The translations under genes were made by a program, and so were the position numbers. A DNA stretch of 64,000 bases. It comes from Antedon mediterranea (taxonomy: Eukaryota > Echinodermata > Crinoidea > Comatulida > Antedonidae). The DNA is taken from NCBI RefSeq assembly GCF_964355755.1, contig NC_092680.1, positions 11,635,001-11,699,000 on the forward strand. Reading direction: 5' to 3'. The notes beneath the pieces are model-generated. The model was not told the DNA's origin. It ran no database searches and saw only the letters and a list, made by a program, of their open reading frames with translations. Below are positions 38,301-50,967 of this stretch, piece by piece. Numbering within the stretch: position 1 is the stretch's first letter; each line of letters starts with the position of its first letter.

Positions 38301-40479
38301 AAATGGTCTAAAACGTTTTCAAATACGATATTAAGCTGTTTTGTGCACTTTGATGATTTGTGTGAAAAGTTTTAACGAAATGCTCAAAATGGTCTAAAAC
38401 GGTTTCTAATGTGATTTTAAGCACTTTGGTGTTTTTATGTTAACAAGTTTTTTCGAAAATCACAAAATGGTCTAAAACGTCTCCAAATGCGATTTGAGGA
38501 TATTCTGAGCACTTTGGTGTTTTTTTGTTAAAAAGTTTTTTCGAAAATCACAAAATGGTCTAAAACGTCTCCAAATGCGATTTGAAGCTATTCTGTACAC
38601 TTTGATGTTTTGTGTGAAAAAGTTTTGTCGAAATGCTCAAAATGGTCTAAAACATTTTTAAATACGATATTAAGCTATTTTGTGATCTTTGATGTTTTTG
38701 TGTGAAAAGTTTTATCGAAATGCTCAAAATGGTCTAAAACGGTTTCTATTGTGATTTTAAGCACTTTGATGATTTTGTGTAACCAAGTTTCATCGAAATG
38801 TACAAAATGGTCTAAAACGTCTCCAAATGCGATTTGAAGCTATTCTAAGTACTTTTGTGTTTTTATGTTAACAAGTTTTTTCGAAAATCACAAAATGGTC
38901 TAAAACGTCTTCAAATGCGATTTGAAGCTATTCTGTACACTTTGATGTTTTGTGTGAAAAAGTTTTGTCAAAATGCTCAAAATGGTCTAAAACGTTTTTA
39001 AAACGATAATAAGCTATTTTGTGCTCTTTGATGTTTTTGTGTAACCAAGTTTCATCGAAAATCACAACATGGTCTAAAACGTCTCCAAATGCGATTTGAA
39101 GCTTTTCTAAGCACTTTGGTGTTTTTATGTTAACAAGTTTTTTCGAAAATCACAAAATGGTCTAAAACGTCTCCAAATGCGATTTGAAGCTCTTCTGTAC
39201 ACTTTGATGTTTTGTTTGAAAAAGTTTTGTCGAAATTTTCAAAATGGTCTAAAACGTTTTTAAATACGATATTAAGCTGTTTTGTGCACTTTGATGATTT
39301 GTGTGAAAAGTTTTAACGAAATGCTCAAAATGGTCTAAAACGGTTTCTAATGTGATTTTAAGCACTTTGATGTTTTTGTGTAACCAAGTTTTTTCGAAAA
39401 TCACAAAATAGTCTAAAACGTCTCCAAATGCGATTTGAAGCTTTTCTAAGCACTTTGGTGTTTTTATGTTAACAAGTTTTTTCGAAAATCACAAAATGGT
39501 CCAAAACGTCTCCAAATGCGATTTGAGGATATTCTGAGCACTTTGGTGTTTTTTTGTTAAAAAGTTTTTTCGAAAATCACAAAATGGTCTAAAACGTCTC
39601 CAAATGCGATTTGAAGCTATTCTGTACACTTTGATGTTTTGTGTGAAAAAGTTTTGTCGAAATGCTCAAAATGGTCTAAAACGTTTTTAAATACGATATT
39701 AAGCTATTTTGTGATCTTTGATGTTTTTGTGTGAAAAGTTTTATCGAAATGCTCAAAATGGTCTAAAACGTTTTTAAAACGATATTAAGCTATTTTGTGC
39801 TCTTTGATGTTTTTGTGTAACCAAGTTTCATCGAAAATCACAAAATGGTCTAAAACGTCGCCAAATGCGATTTGAAGCTTTTCTAAGCACTTTGGTGTTT
39901 TTATGTTAACAAGTTTTTTCGAAAATCACGAAATGGTCTAAAATATCTCCAAATGCGATTTGAAGATATTCTGAGCACTTTGGTGTTTTTATGTTAAAAA
40001 GTTTTTTCGAAAATCACAAAATGGTCTAAAACGTCTCCAAACGCGATTTGAAGCTCTTCTGTACACTTTGATGTTTTGTGTGAAAAAGTTTTGTCGAAAT
40101 TCTCAAAATGGTCTAAAACGTTTTTAAATACGATATTAAGCTGTTTTGTGCACTTTGATGATTTGTGTGAAAAGTTTTAACGAAATGCTCAAAATGGTCA
40201 AAAACGGTTTCTAATGTGATTTTAAGCACTTTGATGTTTTTGTGTAACCAAGTTTTTTCAAAAATCACAAAATGGTCTAAAACGTCTCCAAATGCGATTT
40301 GAAGCTTTTCTAAGCACTTTGGTGTTTTTATGTTAACAAGTTTTTTCGAAAATCACAAAATGGTCTAAAACGTCTCCAAATGCGATTTGAAGATATTCTG
40401 AGCACTTTGGTGTTTTTATGTTAAAAAGTTTTTTCGAAAATCACAAAATAGTCTAAAACGTCTCCAAATGCGATTTGAA
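35327..40479 (+). repeat. Compact paralogue of 14689-22335 (5.15 kb)
   Basis: Starts with the same private variants as 14689 (aacgaaatcctc at about 35455, caagttttatcg). The offset is 20,638 bp at first, 19,085 bp after the single 1,553-bp unit, and 18,144 bp after the single 941-bp unit. The 5,153 bp here against 7,647 bp there equals 1,553 + 941 = 2,494 bp. The next base, 40480, begins super-repeat copy 2. Confidence 0.88.
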
Positions 40480-43400
40480 GCTATTCTGTACACTTTGATG
40501 TTTTGTGTGAAAAAGTTTTGTCGAAATTCTCAAAATGGTCTAAAACGTTTTTAAATACGATATTAAGCTGTTTTGTGCACTTTGATGATTTGTGTGAAAA
40601 GTTTTAACGAAATGCTCAAAATGGTCTAAAACGGTTTCTAATGTGATTTTAAGCACTTTGATGTTTTTGTGTAACCAAGTTTTTTCGAAAATCACAAAAT
40701 AGTCTAAAACGTCTCCAAATGCGATTTGAAGCTTTTCTAAGCACTTTGGTGTTTTTATGTTAACAAGTTTTTTCGAAAATCACAAAATGGTCTAAAACGT
40801 CTCCAAATGCGATTTGAGGATATTCTGAGCAGTTTGGTGTTTTTTTGTTAAAAAGTTTTTTCGAAAATAACAAAATGGTTATAAAACGTCTCCAAATGCG
40901 ATTTGAAGCTATTCTGTACACTTTGATGTTTTGTGTGAAAAAGTTTTGTCGAAATGCTCAAAATGGTCTAAAACGTTTTTAAATACGATATTAAGCTATT
41001 TTGTGATCTTTGATGTTTTTGTGTGAAAAGTTTTATCGAAATGCTCAAAATGGTCTAAAACGGTTTCTATTGTGATTTTAAGCACTTTGATGATTTTGTG
41101 TAACCAAGTTTCATCGAAATGTACAAAATGGTCTAAAACGTCTCCAAATGCGATTTGAAGCTATTCTAAGTACTTTTGTGTTTTTATGTTAACAAGTTTT
41201 TTCGAAAATCACAAAATGGTCTAAAACGTCTTCAAATGCGATTTGAAGCTATTCTGTACACTTTGATGTTTTGTGTGAAAAAGTTTTGTCAAAATGCTCA
41301 AAATGGTCTAAAACGTTTTTAAAACGATATTAAGCTATTTTGTGCTCTTTGATGTTTTTGTGTAACCAAGTTTCAACGAAAATCACAAAATGGTCTAAAA
41401 CGTCTCCAAATGCGATTTGAAGCTTTTCTAAGCACTTTGGTGTTTTTATGTTAACAAGTTTTTTCGAAAATCACAAAATGGTCTAAAACGTCTCCAAATG
41501 CGATTTGAAGCTCTTCTGTACACTTTGATGTTTTGTGTGAAAAAGTTTTGTCGAAATTCTCAAAATGGTCTAAAAGGTTTTTAAATACGATATTAAGCTG
41601 TTTTGTGCACTTTGATGATTTGTGTGAAAAGTTTTAACGAAATGCTCAAAATGGTCTAAAACGGTTTCTAATGTGATTTTAAGCACTTTGATGTTTTTGT
41701 GTAACCAAGTTTTTTCGAAAATCACAAAATGGTCTAATACGTCTCCAAATGCGATTTGAAGCTTTTCCAAGCACTTTGCTGTTTTTATGTTAAGTTTTTT
41801 CGAAAATCACAAAATGGTCTAAAACGTCTTCAAATGCGATTTGAAGCTATTCTGTACACTTTGATGTTTTGTGTGAAAAAGTTTTGTCGAAATGCTCAAA
41901 ATGGTCTAAAACGTTTTTAAATACGATATTAAGCTATTTTGTGATCTTTGATGTTTTTGTGTGAAAAGTTTTATCAAAATGCTCAAAATGGTCTGAAACG
42001 GTTTCTAATGCGATTTGAAGCTATTCTGTACACTTTGAAGTTTTGTGTGAAAAAGTTTTCTCGAAATGCTCAAAATGGTCTAAAACGTTTTTATATACCA
42101 TATTAAGCTATTTTGTGCACTTTGATGTTTTTTTTGAAAAGTTTTATCGAAATGCTCAAAATGGTCTAAAACGGTTTCTATTGGGATTTTAAGCACTTTG
42201 ATGATTTTGTGTAACCAAGTTTCATCGAAATGTACAAAATGGTCTAAAACGTCTCCAAATGCGATTTGAAGCTATTCTAAGTACTTTTGTGTTTTTATGT
42301 TAACAAGTTTTTTCGAAAATCACAAAATGGTCTAAAACGTCTTCAAATGCGATTTGAAGCTATTCTGTACACTTTGATGTTTTGTGTGAAAAAGTTTTGT
42401 CGAAATGCTCAAAATGGTCAAAAACGGTTTCTAATGTGATTTTAAGCACTTTGATGTTTTTGTGTAACCAAGTTTTTTAAAAAATCACAAAATGGTCTAA
42501 AACGTCTCCAAATGCGATTTGAAGCTTTTCTAAGCACTTTGGTGTTTTTATGTTAACAAGTTTTTTCGAAAATCACAAAATGGTCTAAAACGTCTCCAAA
42601 TGCGATTTGAAGATATTCTGAGCACTTTGGTGTTTTTATGTTAAAAAGTTTTTTCGAAAATCACAAAATAGTCTAAAACGTCTCAAAATGCGATTTGAAG
42701 CTATTCTGTACACTTTGATGTTTTGTGTGAAAAAGTTTTGTCGAAATGCTCAAAATGGTCTAAAACGTTTTTAAAACGATATTAAGCTATTTTGTGCTCT
42801 TTGATGTTTTTGTGTAACCAAGTTTCATCGAAAATCACAAAATGGTCTAAAACGTCTCCAAATGCGATTTGAAGCTTTTCTAAGCACTTTGGTGTTTTTA
42901 TGTTAACAAGTTTTTTCGAAAATCACGAAATGGTCTAAAATGTCTCCAAATGCGATTTGAAGATATTCTGAGCACTTTGGTGTTTTTATGTTAAAACGTT
43001 TTTTCGAAAATCACAAAATGGTCTAAAACGTTTTTAAATACGATATTAAGCTATTTTGTGATCTTTGATGTTTTTGTGTGAAAAGTTTTATCGAAATGCT
43101 CAAAATGGTCTAAAACGGTTTCTAATGCGATTTGAAGCTATTCTGTACACTTTGAAGTTTTTTGTGAAAAAGTTTTCTCGAAATGCTCAAAATGGTCTAA
43201 AACGTTTTTATATACCATATTAAGCTATTTTGTGCACTTTGATGTTTTTTGTGAAAAGTTTTATCGAAATTCTCAAAATGGTCTAAAACGGTTTCTATTG
43301 TGATTTTAAGCACTTTGATGATTTTGTGTAACCAAGTTTCATCGAAATGTACAAAATGGTCTAAAACGTCTCCAAATGCGATTTGAAGCTATTCTAAGTA

Positions 43401-44943
43401 CTTTTGTGTTTTTATGTTAACAAGTTTTTTCGAAAATCACGAAATGGTCTAAAATGTCTCCAAATGCGATTTGAAGATATTCTGAGCACTTTGGTGTTTT
43501 TATGTTAAAAAGTTTTTTCGAAAATCACAAAATAGTCTAAAACGTCTCCAAATGCGATTTGAAGCTATTCTGTACACTTTGATGTGTTGTGTGAAAAAGT
43601 TTTGTCGAAATGCTCAAAATGGTCTAAAACGTTTTTAAAACGATATTAAGCTATTTTGTGCTCTTTGATGTTTTTGTGTAACCAAGTTTCATCGAAAATC
43701 ACAAAATGGTCTAAAACGTCTCAAAATGCGATTTGAAGCTTTTCTAAGCACTTTGGTGTTTTTATGTTAACAAGTTTTTTCGAAAATCACGAAATGGTCT
43801 AAAATGTCTCCAAATGCGATTTGAAGATATTCTGAGCACTTTGGTGTTTTTATGTTAAAAAGTTTTTTCGAAAATCACAAAATGGTCTAAAACGTCTCCA
43901 AATGCGATTTGAAGCTCTTCTGTACACTTTGATGTTTTGTGTGAAAAAGTTTTGTCGAAATGCTCAAAATGGTCTAAAACGTTTTTAAATACGATATTAA
44001 GCTGTTTTGTGCACTTTGATGATTTGTGTGAAAAGTTTTAACGAAATGCTCAAAATGGTCTAAAACGGTTTCTAATGTGATTTTAAGCACTTTGATGTTT
44101 TTGTGTAACCAAGTTTTTTCGAAAATCACAAAATAGTCTAAAACGTCTCCAAATGCGATTTGAAGCTTTTCTAAGCACTTTGGTGTTTTTATGTTAACAA
44201 GTTTTTTCGAAAATCACAAAATGGTCTAAAACGTCTCCAAATGCGATTTGAGGATATTCTGAGCACTTTGGTGTTTTTTTGTTAAAAAGTTTTTTCGAAA
44301 ATCACAAAATGGTCTAAAACGTCTCCAAATGCGATTTGAAGCTATTCTGTACACTTTGATGTTTTGTGTGAAAAAGTTTTGTCGAAATGCTCAAAATGGT
44401 CTAAAACGTTTTTAAATACGATATTAGGCTATTTTGTGATCTTTGATGTTTTTGTGTGAAAAGTTTTATCGAAATGCTCAAAATGGTCTAAAACGGTTTC
44501 TATTGTTATTTTAAGCACTTTGATGATTTTGTGTAACCAAGTTTCATCGAAATGTACAAAATGGTCTAAAACGTCTCCAAATGCGATTTGAAGCTATTCT
44601 AAGTACTTTTGTGTTTTTATGTTAACAAGTTTTTTCGAAAATCACAAAATGGTCTAGAACGTCTTCAAATGCGATTTGAAGCTATTCTGTACACTTTGAT
44701 GTTTTGTGTGAAAAAGTTTTGTCAAAATGCTCAAAATGGTCTAAAACGTTTTTAAAACGATATTAAGCTATTTTGTGCTCTTTGATGTTTTTGTGTAACC
44801 AAGTTTCATCGAAAATCACAAAATGGTCTAAAACGTCTCCAAATGCGATTTGAAGCTTTTCTAAGCACTTTGGTGTTTTTATGTTAACAAGTTTTTTTCG
44901 AAAATCACAAAATGGTCTAAAACGTCTCCAAATGCGATTTGAA
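40480..44943 (+). repeat. 4.4-kb block a in super-repeat copy 2
   Basis: Corresponds to 340-4804. The first monomer has ctttgatg where copy 1 has cttttatg, so the junction with the preceding unit differs. A6/T7 run length and two substitutions (42497, 43488) separate the two copies. Confidence 0.88.
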
Positions 44944-46587
44944 GCTCTTCTGTACACTTTGATGTTTTGTGTGAAAAAGTTTTGTCGAAATTCTCAAAAT
45001 GGTCTAAAACGTTTTTAAATACGATATTAAGCTGTTTTGTGCACTTTGATGATTTGTGTGAAAAGTTTTAACGAAATGCTCAAAATGGTCAAAAACGGTT
45101 TTTAATGTGATTTTAAGCACTTTGATGTTTTTGTGTAACCAAGTTTTTTCGAAAATCACAAAATGGTCTAAAACGTCTCCAAATGCGATTTGAAGCTTTT
45201 CTAAGCACTTTGGTGTTTTTATGTTAACAAGTTTTTTCGAAAATCACAAAATGGTCTAAAACGTCTCCAAATGCGATTTGAAGATATTCTGAGCACTTTG
45301 GTGTTTTTATGTTAAAAAGTTTTTTCGAAAATCACAAAATGGTCTAAAACGTCTTCAAATGCGATTTGAAGCTATTCTGTACACTTTGATGTTTTGTGTG
45401 AAAAAGTTTTGTCGAAATGCTCAAAATGGTCTAAAACGTTTTTAAATACGATATTAAGCTATTTTGTGATCTTTGATGTTTTTGTGTGAAAAGTTTTATC
45501 GAAATGCTCAAAATGGTCTAAAACGTTTTTAAAACGATATTAAGCTATTTTGTGCTCTTTGATGTTTTTGTGTAACCAAGTTTCATCGAAAATCACAAAA
45601 TGGTCTAAAACGTCGCCAAATGCGATTTGAAGCTTTTCTAAGCACTTTGGTGTTTTTATGTTAACAAGTTTTTTCGAAAATCACGAAATGGTCTAAAATA
45701 TCTCCAAATGCGATTTGAAGATATTCTGAGCACTTTGGTGTTTTTATGTTAAAAAGTTTTTTCGAAAATCACAAAATGGTCTAAAACGTCTCCAAACGCG
45801 ATTTGAAGCTCTTCTGTACACTTTGATGTTTTGTGTGAAAAAGTTTTGTCGAAATTCTCAAAATGGTCTAAAAGGTTTTTAAATACGATATTAAGCTGTT
45901 TTGTGCACTTTGATGATTTGTGTGAAAAGTTTTAACTAAATGCTCAAAATGGTCAAAAACGGTTTCTAATGTGATTTTAAGCACTTTGATGTTTTTGTGT
46001 AACCAAGTTTTTTCAAAAATCACAAAATGGTCTAAAACGTCTCCAAATGCGATTTGAAGCTTTTCTAAGCACTTTGGTGTTTTTATGTTAACAAGTTTTT
46101 TCGAAAATCACAAAATGGTCTAAAACGTCTCCAAATGCGATTTGAAGATATTCTGAGCACTTTGGTGTTTTTATGTTAAAAAGTTTTTTCGAAAATCACA
46201 AAATAGTCTAAAACGTCTCCAAATGCGATTTGAAGCTATTCTGTACACTTTGATGTTTTGTGTGAAAAAGTTTTGTCGAAATGCTCAAAATGGTCTAAAA
46301 CGTTTTTAAAACGATATTATTAAGCTATTTTGTGCTCTTTGATTTTTTTGTGTAACCAAGTTTCATCGAAAATCACAAAATGGTCTAAAACGTCTCAAAA
46401 TGCGATTTGAAGCTTTTCTAAGCACTTTGGTGTTTTTATCTTAACAAGTTTTTTCGAAAATCACGAAATGGTCTAAAATGTCTCCAAATGCGATTTGAAG
46501 ATATTCTGAGCACTTTGGTGTTTTTATGTTAAAAAGTTTTTTCGAAAATCACAAAATGGTCTAAAACGTCTCCAAATGCGATTTGAA
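44944..46587 (+). repeat. 1.6-kb insert in super-repeat copy 2
   Basis: Corresponds to 4805-6448, with the cgtcgcc F monomer near 45610, aactaaatgc near 45936 and the attattaag insertion near 46314 all retained. One substitution (A45183 against G5044) was seen. Confidence 0.86.
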
Positions 46588-49500
46588 GCTATTCTGTACA
46601 CTTTGATGTTTTGTGTGAAAAAGTTTTGTCGAAATTCTCAAAATGGTCTAAAACGTTTTTAAATACGATATTAAGCTGTTTTGTGCACTTTGATGATTTG
46701 TGTGAAAAGTTTTAACGAAATGCTCAAAATGGTCTAAAACGGTTTCTAATGTGATTTTAAGCACTTTGATGTTTTTGTGTAACCCAGTTTTTTCGAAAAT
46801 CACAAAATAGTCTAAAACGTCTCCAAATGCGATTTGAAGCTTTTCTAAGCACTTTGGTGTTTTTATGTTAACAAGTTTTTTCGAAAATCACAAAATGGTC
46901 TAAAACGTCTCCAAATGCGATTTGAGGATATTCTGAGCACTTTGGTGTTTTTTTGTTAAAAAGTTTTTTCGAAAATAACAAAATGGTCTAAAACGTCTCC
47001 AAATGCGATTTGAAGCTATTCTGTACACTTTGATGTTTTGTGTGAAAAAGTTTTGTCGAAATGCTCAAAATGGTCTAAAACGTTTTTAAATACGATATTA
47101 AGCTATTTTGTGATCTTTGATGTTTTTGTGTGAAAAGTTTTATCGAAATGCTCAAAATGGTCTAAAACGGTTTCTATTGTGATTTTAAGCACTTTGATGA
47201 TTTTGTGTAACCAAGTTTCATCGAAATGTACAAAATGGTCTAAAACGTCTCCAAATGCGATTTGAAGCTATTCTAAGTACTTTTGTGTTTTTATGTTAAC
47301 AAGTTTTTTCGAAAATCACAAAATGGTCTAAAACGTCTTCAAATGCGATTTGAAGCTATTCTGTACACTTTGATGTTTTGTGTGAAAAAGTTTTGTCAAA
47401 ATGCTCAAAATGGTCTAAAACGTTTTTAAAACGATATTAAGCTATTTTGTGCTCTTTGATGTTTTTGTGTAACCAAGTTTCAACGAAAATCACAAAATGG
47501 TCTAAAACGTCTCCAAATGCGATTTGAAGCTTTTCTAAGCACTTTGGTGTTTTTATGTTAACAAGTTTTTTCGAAAATCACAAAATGGTCTAAAACGTCT
47601 CCAAATGCGATTTGAAGCTCTTCTGTACACTTTGATGTTTTGTGTGAAAAAGTTTTGTCGAAATTCTCAAAATGGTCTAAAAGGTTTTTAAATACGATAT
47701 TAAGCTGTTTTGTGCACTTTGATGATTTGTGTGAAAAGTTTTAACGAAATGCTCAAAATGGTCTAAAACGGTTTCTAATGTGATTTTAAGCACTTTGATG
47801 TTTTTGTGTAACCAAGTTTTTTCGAAAATCACAAAATGGTCTAATACGTCTCCAAATGCGATTTGAAGCTTTTCCAAGCACTTTGCTGTTTTTATGTTAA
47901 GTTTTTTCGAAAATCACAAAATGGTCTAAAACGTCTTCAAATGCGATTTGAAGCTATTCTGTACACTTTGATGTTTTGTGTGAAAAAGTTTTGTCGAAAT
48001 GCTCAAAATGGTCTAAAACGTTTTTAAATACGATATTAAGCTATTTTGTGATCTTTGATGTTTTTGTGTGAAAAGTTTTATCAAAATGCTCAAAATGGTC
48101 TGAAACGGTTTCTAATGCGATTTGAAGCTATTCTGTACACTTTGAAGTTTTGTGTGAAAAAGTTTTCTCGAAATGCTCAAAATGGTCTAAAACGTTTTTA
48201 TATACCATATTAAGCTATTTTGTGCACTTTGATGTTTTTTTTGAAAAGTTTTATCGAAATGCTCAAAATGGTCTAAAACGGTTTCTATTGGGATTTTAAG
48301 CACTTTGATGATTTTGTGTAACCAAGTTTCATCGAAATGTACAAAATGGTCTAAAACGTCTCCAAATGCGATTTGAAGCTATTCTAAGTACTTTTGTGTT
48401 TTTATGTTAACAAGTTTTTTCGAAAATCACAAAATGGTCTAAAACGTCTTCAAATGCGATTTGAAGCTATTCTGTACACTTTGATGTTTTGTGTGAAAAA
48501 GTTTTGTCGAAATGCTCAAAATGGTCAAAAATGGTTTCTAATGTGATTTTAAGCACAAGCACTTTGGTGTTTTTATGTTAACAAGTTTTTTCGAAAATCA
48601 CAAAATGGTCTAAAACGTCTCCAAATGCGATTTGAAGATATTCTGAGCACTTTGGTGTTTTTATGTTAAAAAGTTTTTTCGAAAATCACAAAATAGTCTA
48701 AAACGTCTCAAAATGCGATTTGAAGCTATTCTGTACACTTTGATGTTTTGTGTGAAAAAGTTTTGTCGAAATGCTCAAAATGGTCTAAAACGTTTTTAAA
48801 ACGATATTAAGCTATTTTGTGCTCTTTGATGTTTTTGTGTAACCAAGTTTCATCGAAAATCACAAAATGGTCTAAAACGTCTCCAAATGCGATTTGAAGC
48901 TTTTCTAAGCACTTTGGTGTTTTTATGTTAACAAGTTTTTTCGAAAACCACGAAATGGTCTAAAATGTCTCCAAATGCGATTTGAAGATATTCTGAGCAC
49001 TTTGGTGTTTTTATGTTAAAACGTTTTTTCGAAAATCACAAAATGGTCTAAAACGTTTTTAAATACGATATTAAGCTATTTTGTGATCTTTGATGTTTTT
49101 GTGTGAAAAGTTTTATCGAAATGCTCAAAATGGTCTAAAACGGTTTCTAATGCGATTTGAAGCTATTCTGTACACTTTGAAGTTTTTTGTGAAAAAGTTT
49201 TCTCGAAATGCTCAAAATGGTCTAAAACGTTTTTATATACCATATTAAGCTATTTTGTGCACTTTGATGTTTTTTGTGAAAAGTTTTATCGAAATTCTCA
49301 AAATGGTCTAAAACGGTTTCTATTGTGATTTTAAGCACTTTGATGATTTTGTGTAACCAAGTTTCATCGAAATGTACAAAATGGTCTAAAACGTCTCCAA
49401 ATGCGATTTGAAGCTATTCTAAGTACTTTTGTGTTTTTATGTTAACAAGTTTTTTCGAAAATCACGAAATGGTCTAAAATGTCTCCAAATGCGATTTGAA

Positions 49501-50967
49501 GATATTCTGAGCACTTTGGTGTTTTTATGTTAAAAAGTTTTTTCGAAAATCACAAAATAGTCTAAAACGTCTCCAAATGCGATTTGAAGCTATTCTGTAC
49601 ACTTTGATGTTTTGTGTGAAAAAGTTTTGTCGAAATGCTCAAAATGGTCTAAAACGTTTTTAAAACGATATTAAGCTATTTTGTGCTCTTTGATGTTTTT
49701 GTGTAACCAAGTTTCATCGAAAATCACAAAATGGTCTAAAACGTCTCAAAATGCGATTTGAAGCTTTTCTAAGCACTTTGGTGTTTTTATGTTAACAAGT
49801 TTTTTCGAAAATCACGAAATGGTCTAAAATGTCTCCAAATGCGATTTGAAGATATTCTGAGCACTTTGGTGTTTTTATGTTAAAAAGTTTTTTCGAAAAT
49901 CACAAAATGGTCTAAAACGTCTCCAAATGCGATTTGAAGCTCTTCTGTACACTTTGATGTTTTGTGTGAAAAAGTTTTGTCGAAATGCTCAAAATGGTCT
50001 AAAACGTTTTTAAATACGATATTAAGCTGTTTTGTGCACTTTGATGATTTGTGTGAAAAGTTTTAACGAAATGCTCAAAATGGTCTAAAACGGTTTCTAA
50101 TGTGATTTTAAGCACTTTGATGTTTTTGTGTAACCAAGTTTTTTCGAAAATCACAAAATAGTCTAAAACGTCTCCAAATGCGATTTGAAGCTTTTCTAAG
50201 CACTTTGGTGTTTTTATGTTAACAAGTTTTTTCGAAAATCACAAAATGGTCTAAAACGTCTCCAAATGCGATTTGAGGATATTCTGAGCACTTTGGTGTT
50301 TTTTCGTTAAAAAGTTTTTTCGAAAATCACAAAATGGTCTAAAACGTCTCCAAATGCGATTTGAAGCTATTCTGTACACTTTGATGTTTTGTGTGAAAAA
50401 GTTTTGTCGAAATGCTCAAAATGGTCTAAAACGTTTTGAAATACGATATTAAGCTATTTTGTGATCTTTGATGTTTTTGTGTGAAAAGTTTTATCGAAAT
50501 GCTCAAAATGGTCTAAAACGGTTTCTATTGTGATTTTAAGCACTTTGATGATTTTGTGTAACCAAGTTTCATCGAAATGTACAAAATGGTCTAAAATGTC
50601 TCCAAATGCGATTTGAAGCTATTCTAAGTACTTTTGTGTTTTTATGTTAACAAGTTTTTTCGAAAATCACAAAATGGTCTAAAACGTCTTCAAATGCGAT
50701 TTGAAGCTATTCTGTACACTTTGATGTTTTGTGTGAAAAAGTTTTGTCAAAATGCTCAAAATGGTCTAAAACGTTTTTAAAACGATATTAAGCTATTTTG
50801 TGCTCTTTGATGTTTTTGTGTAACCAAGTTTCATCGAAAATCACAAAATGGTCTAAAACGTCTCCAAATGCGATTTGAAGCTTTTCTAAGCACTTTGGTG
50901 TTTTTATGTTAACAAGTTTTTTCGAAAATCACAAAATGGTCTAAAACATCTCCAAATGCGATTTGAA
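46588..50967 (+). repeat. 4.4-kb block b in super-repeat copy 2
   Basis: Corresponds to 6449-10828 and has the same length, 4,380 bp, with the same 82-bp deletion scar at 48551. A C46785 substitution (aacccag) is private to this copy. Confidence 0.89.

Larger units (their letters stand above)
340..40479 (+). repeat. Super-repeat copy 1 (about 40.14 kb, complete)
   Basis: Sequence from about 362 onward reappears 40,139-40,140 bp downstream with the same rare variants. Examples are the extra base in ggttataaaacg at 737 and 40877, gatgtgttg at 3442 and 43581, and the double aagcac at 8412 and 48551. The one-base difference in offset comes from a run of seven T near 1057 that is six T in copy 2. 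The unit holds very roughly 460-470 monomers. The left edge is set at the monomer starting at 340: the first mismatch to 40480 onward is inside that monomer (cttttatg against ctttgatg), and sequence before 340 does not match the sequence before 40480. Confidence 0.93.
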